A DNA stretch of 64,000 bases, from positions 62,001 to 126,000 of the forward strand of contig MU271149.1 in assembly GCA_021432605.1 (NCBI GenBank). The letters are read 5' to 3'. Under the pieces are notes generated by a model. It did not search any database and was not told the origin of the DNA. It saw only the letters and a list, made by a program, of their open reading frames with translations. Of the stretch, positions 43,418 to 55,469 are shown piece after piece. The translations under genes were made by a program, and so were the position numbers. The stretch is from Coniochaeta sp. PMI_546 (Eukaryota > Ascomycota > Sordariomycetes > Coniochaetales > Coniochaetaceae). Every line of letters begins with the position of its first letter. The stretch's first letter is position 1.

Positions 43418-46400
43418 CCCGTGGAATGTATTTCAGCCCAGGCCCGACCTTTTGCCATTGACGTCGATTACCGATTCGCGGAATATGAGAGAGGCTCACA
43501 AACAGAGGCTTGATGTCCTCAAGGGCGCAGCGTCGGGTCTGCTGCACCCATCTCTAGGTCGCGGTATAGTAAAGAACCTCGTGCCTCTTACATGGGAGGT
43601 CGCCCATTTGCTTCACTCATTGGGATGCTAAGCCCTTGGTCATGTGCACTTCGGACACGGCCAAGATAAAGATCGAAGTCAGTGTTCATCACATTCAGCC
43701 AGGCGATGAACACAAGCCACTTGGGTACGTCCTATTGGAAGGAGCCTGCAAAGGATGTCTTGGAGGGCTGCCTGCCATCGCTAGTGTCAGCACACGACGC
43801 GCAAAGGTTTTGACTGTTTTCAATGCCGGCCACCAAGAAAGTACGTCTCAATTGCCACAGCACTAGACTGCTCTGCCACGTCTCTCTATTGACTCGACTC
43901 GAAGTCCGTGATCCTCACCAGTTGCCGACATCTGCAATTGATAGGCGCGTGGTCGCACAAACATGTCACCTATCAGAGCTCCAAGGAGAACTGGAAGGAA
44001 ACTGTGAATTGCCGGGATTCCAGTCAAGTTTTTAGTGTGCCAAATGTTCCCGTGGGGACCGTCGGATCCTTATGCCAGAGTTGTTGATCGATCGAGGCAG
44101 AAGACCTGGATGGATTTCCGAGAAACATCACGCCATGCAAGTGATGCATACTATGATCTGGTTCTCATGCTCGTTCCAGACGCATGAGCATCATGTATTG
44201 CTCTCAGGGAGCTATGTTCAAGAAAGAAAACATGACAGATGATACCGAATGAAAACTTGTAACCTGCGTGATTAGGTCTCGTGTAAGAACCATTTTGAAT
44301 ATGTCCAAGCGAAGTTACGGCTGCAGAACCGAAGGGTCGGAACGACGGGATGATAATGCCATTAAGGGCCGGACAAGGGTCGGCCTGCTCAGTCAAGGCG
44401 GTCTGGTACCATAACCGCCAAGAAGACCTCCGACGGGACACGTACCGCGGGTCTGGGTTGCTAGGGGCATTAAATGGTAGGCGGGATACCGGTACAGTTC
44501 AGGCGAATACGGTTGCTCGCGGTCCATACATGCCACGAGATTGCTCAAGTGGCTAGTGCAGTGGCTCAACGCCTCGCCAGCCCGAGACCAACGACAGCGA
44601 CAGTTCGTGACCGGTAATTTCGGGGCGTGAACGCGGCTCCTGTCGCTTCGCGAACGAACGGGGGGGAATCCGATAACCAGTCTTTAACTGATATGCTTAC
44701 TGAGCAAGACAAATAAAGGGATCGCCAGATTCAGCCTCATTGACAGTTGAAACTTGGCGTGCCTGACAACAATTAAAGCAATTTCTCGTCATTCACCGAG
44801 AGACGATCAAGCGTCGTTGAAGGTCTGACGGAATACTAGACTAGATGTCGGATTGGGCGCTTGGTCCAGCCAAAAAGCTCCCGAGTCATCTCGGACACCG
44901 TTGGCCCGCACAGTCCCCAATGTCTGGTGCACTGTACAAGAGTACTGCTGTACATTGTGCCCTGCCCTGGTATCACGTATCAATGTACCTCTGAACCCTC
45001 GATACTGAATTCCAACATCACTTCAATATCGTCCCTGGGGGTGGAATGTGCTACACTATACTCATAGACTATCTCATTGTCAGCTGTGTGTCCTTAGTAA
45101 CGGTGACGGTTCTCGTCACCTGACAGATGGCCGCTGGTACTACCTCAGTTGTCTCCGTCTTGGAAGATCTATGTATTGAGGAATTTGCGACATCGCCGCA
45201 TGATCACGGTCCGCAGAAGGCGGACCTCCGGCGCCTTGGGAGATGGGGAACATTGGAGAAGGTGAAGCGGACACCGGCCCTTTTCAGATCAATAAAGTAC
45301 CCTCTCTCGGTTGGTCCAACTAGCTGACATGCTACTGGCGAAACACTTCGGGTGCTATTGTTAGCTACCATTACTCGTCATTCTGGCTATCCGTATCGAC
45401 TTGAACGATTCTTCAAACCAACGAGCAAAAGAGACTTTTCTTAAACGATCCTCAATGAAGCCCCGGCGCAAGGTATCCCATTCCGACCTCCTCGCACCTC
45501 GGCCTTATTCCTCCTCATCTGTGCACGTTTTGTCCACCAGTCAAAAAAAGTGGCGATCCAGTCCAGACGCCGTGCCTCTACCTGCCCTCCAATGGCACCT
45601 GGTATCAGACCATCTTGGGCAGCGGAGTGCCTGCCACATCGCGGCTGGACTGCGCTGGACTGCATGGGAAACCATGGGTGTCGGCATAGTTTGGAGTCGT
45701 TTCCGAATCGGGCCCGATTTTACCGCGGGGGAGGGCTCTCCGGCGGCAGAATCGGGATTAGCTTGATCTCGTCTCAGGTGCAACGACTGCCAGGCATGCG
45801 GTCCGGCATTGGTTGAATTGCAGCAACCCCCTGCAAGCCCTCCCGAGGACCCTCACCGTTGCCGTACCGAAATGGATCATGCTCGTTACTTAGTGTGCTA
45901 CAACCCCTGTGCAGCTCGCTCGCGTGCAGCTCTGGGACCTGGGGCCATATCGCGAGCTAACGACACTCGTCAAAAATCTCACCAGTAAGTGTATCGCATT
46001 TGACCCCAGGTCTGCTCACTAGACCAAAGTCAACACTGGGCGACTGGAACCACATACCCGCTCGAGAAAACTGGGGATATGCGTGACTTCAAGGCTCCAG
46101 GAACCTGGCCCGTCTTCCCGCTCAGTCGCGTATGGCAGTCTCTGGGGAAGATACAGACAACACCGTACCAACATCTCTTCGTAGCACACGCAAAATACGC
46201 CACATCGTCGATTGACATGCGGTTCTAGAGCCCTCGCTTGTGTCAAAGTACTGTTCCTCTTTCTTGTTCAACGGGTTGGGCCACGGATAGACATGCTCAA
46301 CGCATGTGGCGTCCCTAACAGCTCAAGACGGAAGAGCTCCCGGGGGACCTCCCTTACATCGAAAAGCCTAGCGGAGTCAATGAAGCCGCATTCCGAGGCA

Positions 46401-46911
46401 AACGTCCCTTCTTTCAAGGTCTGCTCGTGCTTGTTCTTGGCTTGTACCCAGCGTGGTCAATGCCATTAGACCATGTTAGTGCCACGAACGTCTGTCCTAA
46501 GGACGAAGTGATCCACTCTCTCCACGCTCTCAGAAACTCCACCCGGGGATGTGGGCTACCTCCATCCCTGTCATTTCTGTATTACCTGCCCTCTGGCATC
46601 CATCGAACCACGAGAGATCTTCTCACTCAGCAGGGGTGCTGCCGCCTCTAGGATCAACTGGCCCGGACAGTGTAACCCCGGCCTGACCTCCTCAACTCCA
46701 GCCATGCACAGTACCTCTGTACATCCTACCTTGGACGAAATTGGCTGCTCGAGGCGGTTGATCATATAATATGAGCTGCCCGCACCACCGGTATGCCTTC
46801 GTTTCATTCCAAGTCATTACACGGTTCATCACACCTCCTCACAACCATCCTGGGGTTCTGAGGTTCACCAAACTCGTCTGACTCTAGCCAGTCGCAGACC
46901 AGCTTCGCACA
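43418..46911. promoter_or_regulatory. 3.5-kb gene-free region upstream of the sugar transporter
   Basis: No gene could be supported on either strand; the best frame (plus 45401-45766, 121 aa) has no recognisable domain. Near its 3' end three CreA-type CCGGGG hexamers occur: 46340-46345 and 46543-46548 on plus, and 46676-46681 on minus. This is consistent with glucose repression of the transporter, but the hexamers are short. The length is large for an ascomycete promoter, so an unrecognised non-coding transcript is possible. Confidence 0.45.
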
Positions 46912-48816
46912 ATGGACGAGAAGCACGGTGTCAACACCGTCCATCATCAGGACGATGACACCAAGGTAACTATACCATCGTGGCGTGGTACCTCCCTTAG
47001 CCTGCATGGCTGACTTGAGCTTCGCAGAAGGAAGTTGAGACCCGAGTCGTCACCGGCAATGAAGCCTACAACGAGGCTATGCTCAAGGAGCCGCCGAGTG
47101 CCTGGACTGGTCCTCAGATCATGATCTACCTCTTTTCCATCATCGGCTTCTTCTGCTCCACCATGAACGGCTACGATGGCTCCTTGATCAACAACTTGCT
47201 CCAAAACCCATACTTTAAGGAGGCCTACAATGTCGAGAGCTCAGGTATCTGGGCTGGCATCGTCTCGTAAGTATTCCACTCTGTAGTCATCTGAAGAATC
47301 CTGGCCAATGGTTGTCCCTTTCTTCTAACCTCGACTCGATCACAGGTCCATCTACCAGATCGGTGGTGTAGTAGCGCTCCCCTTCGTCGGCCCTGCACTC
47401 GACACCTGGGGCCGCCGTATCGGCATGCTCATTGGTGCTCTCTTCATCGTCGTCGGTACCGCTATCCAAGGTACATCTCACGATGTTGGTCAGTTCATGG
47501 GAGGCCGCTTCCTTCTCGGTTTTGGTGTCTCGATTGCCGCCTCCGCAGGTCCCATGTATGTTATTGAGATCAACCATCCTGCCTACCGCGGTACCGTTGG
47601 TGCCATGTACAACACTCTCTGGTATGTAATATTCTCAGCCTCGATAAACCACTGGGCGACATACTGATTGGCGTTACAGGTTCTCTGGTGCTATTGTCGC
47701 GTCGGGTGCCGCCCGTGGCGCTCTCGATATTCACGGCGACGCCTCGTGGCGTCTCATTACGTGGCTCCAGGCCCTTTTCAGCGGCCTGATCATCATCTTC
47801 TGCCTCTGGCTCCCGGAATCTCCACGCTGGCTCTACGTCAATAACAAGAAGGAGGCTGCCAAAGCCATGCTTACCAAGTACCACGGCCTCGGCAACCCCG
47901 ATTCCGCCTGGGTCAGGTTGCAGATGAACGAGTACGAGCAGTTCCTCGACATGGACGGCGCCGACAAGCGTTGGTGGGACTACCGGGCCTTGTTCCGCAA
48001 CCGGTCTGCCGCCTACCGTCTCGGATGTAACTTGTGCATCACCATCTTCGGCCAGTGGGCCGGTAATGCCGTCCTGTCCTACTTCTTGGGCGCCGTGCTC
48101 GAGACGTGCGGCTACGGCGACCCAATCTCCCAGGCCAACATCACGCTCATCAACTCGTGCCAACAATTCGCCTGCGCCATCTTCGGTGCCTTCCTGGTCG
48201 ACAAAGTTGGCCGCCGGCCCCTCCTCCTCTTCTCCTTCACCGGCTGCTGCGTCGTCTGGCTCGGAATGACCGTCGCCTCGGCCGAGTTCGCCAAGTCCGG
48301 CGGCGGCCTCCATCCGGACGGCTCCGTCTCCCAGGGCACGAACTTGGATGCTTCCAAAGCCGCTCTCGCCATGGTCTTCATCTTCGGTGCCATCTACTCC
48401 GTCGGAATCACGCCTCTGCAGGCCCTCTACCCCGTCGAGGTCCTCTCCTTCGAAATGCGTGCCAAGGGTATGGCCTTCTCCTCCCTGGCCGTCAACGCCG
48501 CCGGTCTGCTTAACCAGTTCGCCTGGCCTGTGGCCATGCGTAACATCGGCTGGAAGACGTACATCATCTTCACCATCCAGGACGCCATCCAGGCTGCCAT
48601 CATCTGGTGGTTCATCCCCGAGACCAAGGGGCGCACTGTAAGCTTGACCCCTCACTACTACCTTCCGTACTGCTTTGACTTCAGCTGACTCCTCTTCTAC
48701 AGCTTGAGGAACTCGACGAGATCTTCCATGACAAGAACCCGGTTAAGGCGTCTCTGCAGAAGAAGGCGATTGCTGTCGACCAATATGGCGACGTGGTCAA
48801 TGTCCATGAGGTCTAA
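46912..48816 (+). CDS. MFS sugar transporter (fungal lactose-permease type)
   Basis: Five exons, 46912-46965, 47028-47266, 47346-47621, 47680-48637 and 48703-48816, encode 546 aa with 12 spans. It is a sugar:proton symporter of the LAC12-like group that in moulds moves lactose, cellobiose-like disaccharides or hexoses. Family marks: MNGYDGSLINNLLQNPYF in span 1 to loop, GGRFLLGFGVSIAASAGPMY in span 4, LPESPRWLYVNNKKEAAKAM before the central loop, ITIFGQWAGNAVLSYF in span 7, DKVGRRPLLLFSFTG and IPETKGRTLEELDEIFHDKN at the end. All joins keep frame; donors are GTAACT, GTAAGT, GTATGT and GTAAGC. The short first exon carries only the hydrophilic N-terminus. The long upstream region has CreA-like sites. 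It faces the 3' end of a Zn2Cys6 gene. Confidence 0.94.
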
Positions 48817-49614
48817 GCGAAGAGTTTTGCTACCGTCTACTGCTACATCATGCACGAGAATCTTGGCCATGGGTGGCCGGCGCCTTGACTAGGTGCTAGG
48901 ACCCTGGCTGATGGGTGATGAGCACCAAACAATTACCTGAATATCTACCTTCTTTTAATATTAGATGCAATGAATTTTAATTAGCATCACAGTTTTTCTG
49001 CTCAACATTTCTCCATGTCACCGCTATGATTACTACGTCCCGTACATCCAAGTGTCGCGTCAGTTGGACAATGGTGCTCGACGGAGATAGTTGTACTGTA
49101 CCACACCAGTAGGCCGCTTCATGCAAGACGACGCGCTGAGATAAGAGTTTGGACGGCTTACTGCATAGACGGGACGCCCCAACGCCAGGGTGTTACGGCA
49201 CTTAATACGGCATAATAACTAGATGCATGCATGCATTTTGTATCCCGTCCCACGTCTCACCAGCCACCGAAACGGTCGAGGTTAGACCCGAGATGTCGCA
49301 ACTTGCCTTTTCTGCAACCGAAGCGGCTCGAAAGTCCTTTCGTCGCAGGGGTTTCGTTACTGGGGTTTGGTAGACTTGGCTTTGCCCTCGCGGCATACTG
49401 CGGACCGGCGTGTAGCTATCCAGCGGCTCCCGCCGTGTGGCGGACAGGTCTCTCTAGAATACCAATGAAACAATGCCGCCATCCAAGTGCATTCGTCTGT
49501 ACGAGTCTCGATCCGGTTGAGGTGAGCTGTGTCGTCAAACACTATAATACATATCCATTCGTTACATAGGGTATCTTTCCATTCATATTTCCATTTCATC
49601 CTGATCGCATGTAT
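48817..49614. other. Intergenic region between convergent genes
   Basis: 3' regions of the sugar transporter and the Zn2Cys6 gene. No gene or repeat recognised. Confidence 0.55.
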
Positions 49615-52596
49615 TCAAATCCCATACCACATACCCCAAACGCCATTGACCCCAGCATTGCCATTTGTCCCGAGCTCAAACCCCCTGGCGCTCTCCTGCC
49701 AGTTCTGCCAGTCGAATCCCTCCAGTCCCTCGTCCATGCTGACGTCTGTGTCCTGGGCCGGCGTTCCGGAGGTTCGATTGACCTTGTGGACGTCGTCGCC
49801 GTTCCAGAGCCAGACCGGAGGGTTATCGTCGTCGTGCTTTAGGGTCGAGGGCCCTGCGGATCCCTGCGAAACAGAAGTCGGACCGGCGAGGCCGTGGTCG
49901 TGCGCTGGCATGTCGACCGATGAGAAGCCGAGGATTATGTCTCTCGCCAGAGCCATATGGTCGTCCCCCATGCCAGGGCGGTGATAGGCGAGGGGAAGGA
50001 GCTGAGTCGGGGTGAAGTGCGGGTTCGTGAGGGCAGCTCCAACTATTTCGTCGATTTGGTCGGCGGAATAGTTCATGGTGACATCACCGTTCTCACGAGT
50101 TCCCCCGGAAATAGCCTGCAGCTGCGGCACGGTGTTGATTTCGTCGTGGTGGTCCCTTACTTCAACACTAGGCAGCGGACCTGGATTCAACGGGAGATTG
50201 ACCAGCTTGCGCCATCTCTCCTGTGCGATGGAGCACTTGATCGAGTTCGAAATCGCGCCAAAGCTCGACGGGGGATCTCTGGCTCGGTTCATACGGTCAC
50301 ACTGTTCCGCGGCTACCGGATCAGCTCGCAACCTCGCTAGTTCAGCGTCGCGGTGCTTCTTTGCTCTGTGGTACAGCTTCTTGAATGGCAGCCACACCGC
50401 TGTGTGCAACGACATCTTTTCCAGGGAAAGACTGTGCGGGCCAGAGAAGCACGCGTTGATGGCAGCCCAGGCGCGTTCCGAGGTTGCGCTCCACGTCCGG
50501 TTGCATAACTCAAGAAGGAGGTATGCAACGGCGTGCCATTGGGTGTATGTCTGAAAGAGCCAGCGCCATTGTCGGCACCTCGGGTCCGTATTGAGGATGT
50601 GATTGTACTCGAATATCTCCACGGCGGCCAGAAAGAGGCGCTCGCGGAGACGGCAAGAGAGGGTATCTACCGGCAGCGCGAACATAATCGGCTGATAGAT
50701 CACAGTTATCATCTTGGCCACGATCACGCGGGCGATGTTGCCAACTACCCAGTACATCGGGCTCTCCTCGGCAGAGCTGTCCCTTAGGTACTTGGCTTCG
50801 AGAGTGTTGTAAAGATCAAGAAGCATGTTCTCACGTTCCTGTAGTACCCTCAAGGTGTCTTCTCTTGTCATCTCTGGAGCCGCTATTGTAGACGCTTGAT
50901 ACAATTTTCGCGCGAGGTTGCAGATCTCGAAGCGGAGAAGGCAGAAGGTCATGTCGGTCGGGCCTTCGCGGGATTGAGGCAAGTCCGTACTCTCAGGGCT
51001 GATGTCTGCGTCATTGATGTTGAGGGGAAACTGCGTATCGAAGCTGCCATCGGCAATGATACATTCCGTCCCTTGGTCCTCGGCGGATCGTAGGTCCAAC
51101 ATCAGCAGTGACCAGAACAGTCGACGCCTCATTTCTATCTCAAAGGGTTTGAGGTGGGGGAAGTTCGTCCCGTCTCGATGTAGACCAATCGCCTGACAGA
51201 TACGGACGGCGAGGCCAGTAAGTGTCCAACTGAATCTGGCCTTGTCGTGGCGGCGGACGAGTACAAGAAACATGACAAAGGCTTGACAGACAGTAAGATC
51301 CGGCTCCGTGAGGAAACTCGCCTTTGCGAGGGCTTGCTCCACAGCAAAACGGTACTGGTTCAGCAAAAAGGACTTTTCCGCCCCCAGGGATCGTGTAACC
51401 TCATCCGTCTCCATGGATGCTACTGCTGCGTAGTAGATCGAGAACATCAATACCTCGGTGGATGGTGATATGCTACCGAGGCAGCCACGCGTCTCGCGGA
51501 TGAGCTGTTCCATGGTCGGGACGTGCAAGATCTTCAGGACGGGATCGACGTTCTCCTGGTAAATCTGCCACATGAAAGGTATTTGTGACGGCAAAGGGTG
51601 CAGAGGCCGCAGGTCCACATCTGCAGAGCGGTATCCCATGATGAACGACTGATGGTCGAGAGACATGTCTTCCACCGAAGGAGCGGTGCTCTCATCATCG
51701 GACTCGTCCGAATCCTCGTCAGCTATATTCTGCGTTGCCGCTCGCATATCGTTAAGCTATCGTTGTCAGTTCGAATCGCCGTATCGTCTACGTTTGTCGC
51801 AGACATGGGTTGGACTTCTTCCACTAACCTCATCGTTGATCTTGGACCAAAAACCGCTGCTGATATATCTGCTACTGCCTTTGTCGTTCAAGACTAGGCG
51901 ACCGAAATTCTTGTTCAGTTCTGAAGAGGACCTTTGCAGTCCGCCAAAAGGTGAATTGCGATGTCCAGATCCAGTCTGTACAACGGTACCAGAGCTCTCT
52001 TTCCTGCTAGAGGAACTAGCAGCTGGAGAACTTTTTCCATGACTGCCGGGCTTCTGGTTGATATCCGGCCGCATTGGCATACGGCGGTCCCCATCACTAG
52101 TTGCCCCTGGAGAGTGGCCGTCGGCAGATGAGTGACGAACGGCTTCGAGCTCTATTTGACCACTCAGTTCCTCCACGATGCCTTCCAACTTCCGCAGACG
52201 CTTCACCAGCTCTATCTCGCGCTCACTCGAGTGCTGTTTTGGGAGCGCATTAGGGTCCTTTGGCCGTGGGCGACGCGGCGCCCGCCCAGGCGCGGGAAAT
52301 ATGCATGATATTTGTGCACGGCGGCAGTTGCCACACGGCATATGTTTGTCACATCTGACCTTCCGCCGCCGACATGTAACACAGCTGCGGGGGTTCAGCT
52401 CAGCAGAGACAACCGCGGCTGGCGGGTACACGGACGCCCCGGCTGGAGTAGGTATATTCGCGTAGTTCTGGCCATCGGACGGAGGCCCGGTCTGAGAGCC
52501 GGCATAGAGGGTAGAGGGAGGAGATTCGGCGTTCGGGCTTGGTTCTGTGGAGTTCAAGTCGCCCGAAGTTGAGTTTGTGTTACCTTCACTCGTCAT
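49615..52596 (-). CDS. Zn2Cys6 transcription factor with fungal-specific TF domain
   Basis: Two exons, 52596-51829 and 51756-49615, encode 969 aa, a nuclear DNA-binding regulator. The zinc cluster is complete: Cys72, Cys75, Cys82, Cys88, Cys91 and Cys98 (SCVTCRRRKVRCDKHMPC, then GNCRRAQISC). A basic linker and a coiled coil (about 124-152, EIELVKRLRKLEGIVEEL) suit binding as a dimer. The long middle homology region (Fungal_trans) spans about 310-640, with FMWQIYQENVDPVLKILHVPT and MRRRLFWSLLMLDLRSAEDQG as clear marks. The C-terminus is acidic and Gln/Gly-rich, a likely activation region. The intron joins NDEL in frame with a GTTAGT donor. It is tail-to-tail with the sugar transporter gene; control of that gene is only a guess. 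Confidence 0.94.
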
Positions 52597-53842
52597 CGTG
52601 GAGTGAGGGACCAGAACGGATGAGCAGGAGTAGGGTAGATCCGTCAGGATAGTTCGTCTCGTATCTCTCGCGTGGCACGTGGAACCACGACTGTGCGACC
52701 CGCGTCAAATATGCGTGGACTTCGTGGCTATAAGCTTTTCAACAGCCTATCGAGAGCCTCTGTGCTTTCTTCTAATGCTTGGCTCAATGCTGGCTCGGAA
52801 CCGCGGGGGTTGCATAGGTGGGACTAGGAACTTGTTTAGAAGGCCGTCGGACGCTGCGGACAGAGACGATATAGTCTTGTGGTAGCCATTGTTCGGGTTC
52901 TGATGAGAATCACTGGGGCAGAGTAGGAGCAGAGAGTCTGAATAGTGTCTCACCTCGATTCCTCGAATGTCTTGAAGGACCGACGGCGCAACGACTGTCG
53001 TCAATCTGACAGATTACTCAGCTGCTCGGAGCCGAGTTTGCCCACTTGCTAGTGGACAACCCCGCCGCAGCGGACCAAACGCCGCGCGAGCCCAAGATCA
53101 ACTCCGTTCCTCCATCGAGACGGGCTTCCAGGTTCTTTCTCTTCCCCATAGGTACTAATAATATACGGCGTAATCATCAGGCTCTTTTCGGTCTGTCCTG
53201 TCAAACCTTGCAACTGGTCGAAATGCAGTGTTGATATCAGAAACAGCGGATTTGAATGCAATGCACGCACATCGCAACAGGAATGTGACGTCCTTGAGCC
53301 AAGGAGCTTTGAAGGATCCTGACAATCAATCTGTACGCTGTCGATCGTTATCGGTCAGCTATACCGTGAGCCTCAGGCCATAAAAGTGTTAAGGTATCAC
53401 ATTTTGAGATAGAGGTAGCTAGGTATCTTGCCGTCTACCTTCCAGGAGGAGAGCATAATCAACGTCAATAATCTCTCCACAACCTCATGTGTTGTGTTTG
53501 CATCAAAATAGGTCCTAAGCACGGGGTGGTAATGGTAGTGCCGTGTAAGTGCATGAGCAGCTGCTGATCGAAGGACGAGCCACACTGACTGCGACATGGC
53601 CTCAGCTCTCGCCCAGGTTTTTGGCCCTATTCTTGTCTCTTCGTGCCCGGCTTGGCTAATCTAAAGGTGACGAATGGAGTTGTACACTGTTGTCTGCCAC
53701 TGCCAACTCGGTTAAGAATGCCTCAGACCCCTCCATCTCCCACTAAGTCTAGATAGTTAGGGACCCTTGCATCACAAGTTCTCTGCTTCTCACCACGTGC
53801 TTTGGTATCTTTTCAGAAAGGCAGGCACTAGTCTTTTTGGAG
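52597..53842. promoter_or_regulatory. Divergent upstream region of Zn2Cys6 and Clr5-domain genes
   Basis: 1.2 kb between the starts of two regulators. No gene supported. No TATA box convincing enough to list. Confidence 0.5.
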
Positions 53843-55369
53843 ATGGCAACGCCGCCGACACGGAAACAATGGGCAAAGCCAGAAGATTGGGAGAGGGTGA
53901 AGCCCTTCATCAAAGAGCTGTACAAAGATGAATTGAAGCCTCTGAAGGAAGTCATAGCTATCATGGAGAAGGAACACCACTTCTTCGCCACGTAAGACAC
54001 ATTTTTTACTTCTGCGGCTCCGTAGTACTGACAACTACACCTATATCTATCAAGTCAAAGGATGTACAAGAGCAAACTCCGAGAATGGGGCTTATCCAAG
54101 TACATCCGCGCCACCGAAGCAGTCGCCATCATCAAGGCCATGGAAGAGCGCCAAGCCGCCGGCAAGTCATCCCAGATCGTCCTCCGCGGCGAAAAGGTCG
54201 ACCTCGACAGGATAAAAAACTACGTCAGGAGGAATCGTAATCGCGGTAGGCTCGAAAGGATGCTTATCGAGGAGAAGCAGGCGCCAGACACGATCGAGCA
54301 AGAGATCGTCTGTCGAACACCATCGCCCAGTCCCGACCTGCGCTCGCCGACCCCCGGTCACCTCAGGCCAGCAGAAGACCTGTATCGCTCAATCTCCATC
54401 TATGTCGATGGCTCGTTCGCAGCTGGCAACTGGTTCTTGAATGGCGACGGTGCCATGCGAAGCCCAAGAGGCGACCCTAAATGGTACAGCACCAACTTCA
54501 AGGACTTGTGGAATAGATTGGACATAGCATCACAAGTAGTCGGCAAAGTCGAAAAGCTGGATCTCGTCAGGATGCTTGATCCAGCGTTCGGGTACATGGT
54601 CAACGTCGTCCAGGACTCGTATCCTCGATCCATTCCTTTTTTGTTGTCGACATTCGAGGTCCTGTATGACCGAGGCCGTGGAGATCTTGTCAACATGTTC
54701 CTAAGGCATATCGCTGGTCTGTCCGAGGTAATCTGGGGGCGCGAAAATCCTCATACGCGGCTTTGGCAACAGCTCGTGAAGATATATGCGGACGATCACG
54801 ATGAGATACTCGAGCGGCTGTTCCTGTTGCTCCTCAACCAGTTCCGTCAGCAGAGACAGCGGTCTGACCACTTGGAGATCGCTATCTTCAACGACTACTG
54901 CGACTGCATACTGATTAAAAGAGACCTGGAAACCCAAGAGCTGAGCATGCGCCGGGAGGTAGTGAGGATGCAAGCCAGGCGGGCCAAGAATATGCAAGCT
55001 GGCCTCCTGATGCTGAGGCACGCCACTGCAGTGAAGGACCTGGCGTTACATCAGAAACGGTATGCTGACGCAGCGGTCTCTATGGACTGCCTCCGAAATT
55101 ACGGCGATTGGGATGGGGCTCACGGGTTGCAAGCCAGAGCCGAAGCGGCCTTGGCCAGTGAAGATTTTCAGGCAGCCGAGTCGTTCTACAGGGAGGCGAG
55201 CGAGCATGTCGATATCAACCCCGAGTTCAAGGACGAGAGTTGGGCAAATGAAATGTTGACGAAACTCGAGAGCTTGCTGATCAGAAATGGAAAAGAGGAT
55301 GAGGCTGGTCAGATAGCAAAGGCGAGGCTGGACCGCATCGCCAGACTCGAGTCGGAAATGAGTCGGTAA
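53843..55369 (+). CDS. Clr5-domain protein
   Basis: Two exons, 53843-53991 and 54055-55369, encode 487 aa. Residues 8-62 form the Clr5 domain, a short helical N-terminal module found in many ascomycete proteins. It reads KQWAKPEDWERVKPFIKELY, then VIAIMEKEHHFFATQRMYK across the intron and LREWGLSKYIR. The domain is named after Neurospora CLR-5, linked to nutrient and cellulase control. Residues 70-160 are basic then Pro/Ser-rich (RIKNYVRRNRNRGRLERM; TPSPSPDLRSPTPGH). The remainder is helical and resembles tetratricopeptide-type repeats (LHQKRYADAAVSMDCL, DFQAAESFYREASEH), so it may be a scaffold. A role in gene control is inferred from the domain only. It lies 100 bp from the 3' end of the glycosyltransferase gene. 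Confidence 0.9.
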
Positions 55370-55469
55370 TGCTTTACATGCAGCGCATCTGGATGTCAAC
55401 TCCCTATGCACCAGTTACGAAACTGCCGTTAGGTCTTGAATGCCATCCGAGAGAATGACTTTTCCACCA

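Noticed and set aside
45401-45766. 121-aa open frame upstream of the sugar transporter
   Set aside because: No family resemblance; probably chance within a GC-rich regulatory region.
47570-48655. 361-aa minus-strand frame opposite the sugar transporter
   Set aside because: Antisense shadow of a well-supported transporter exon, caused by codon bias; composition Gly/Asp/Glu-rich with no family.
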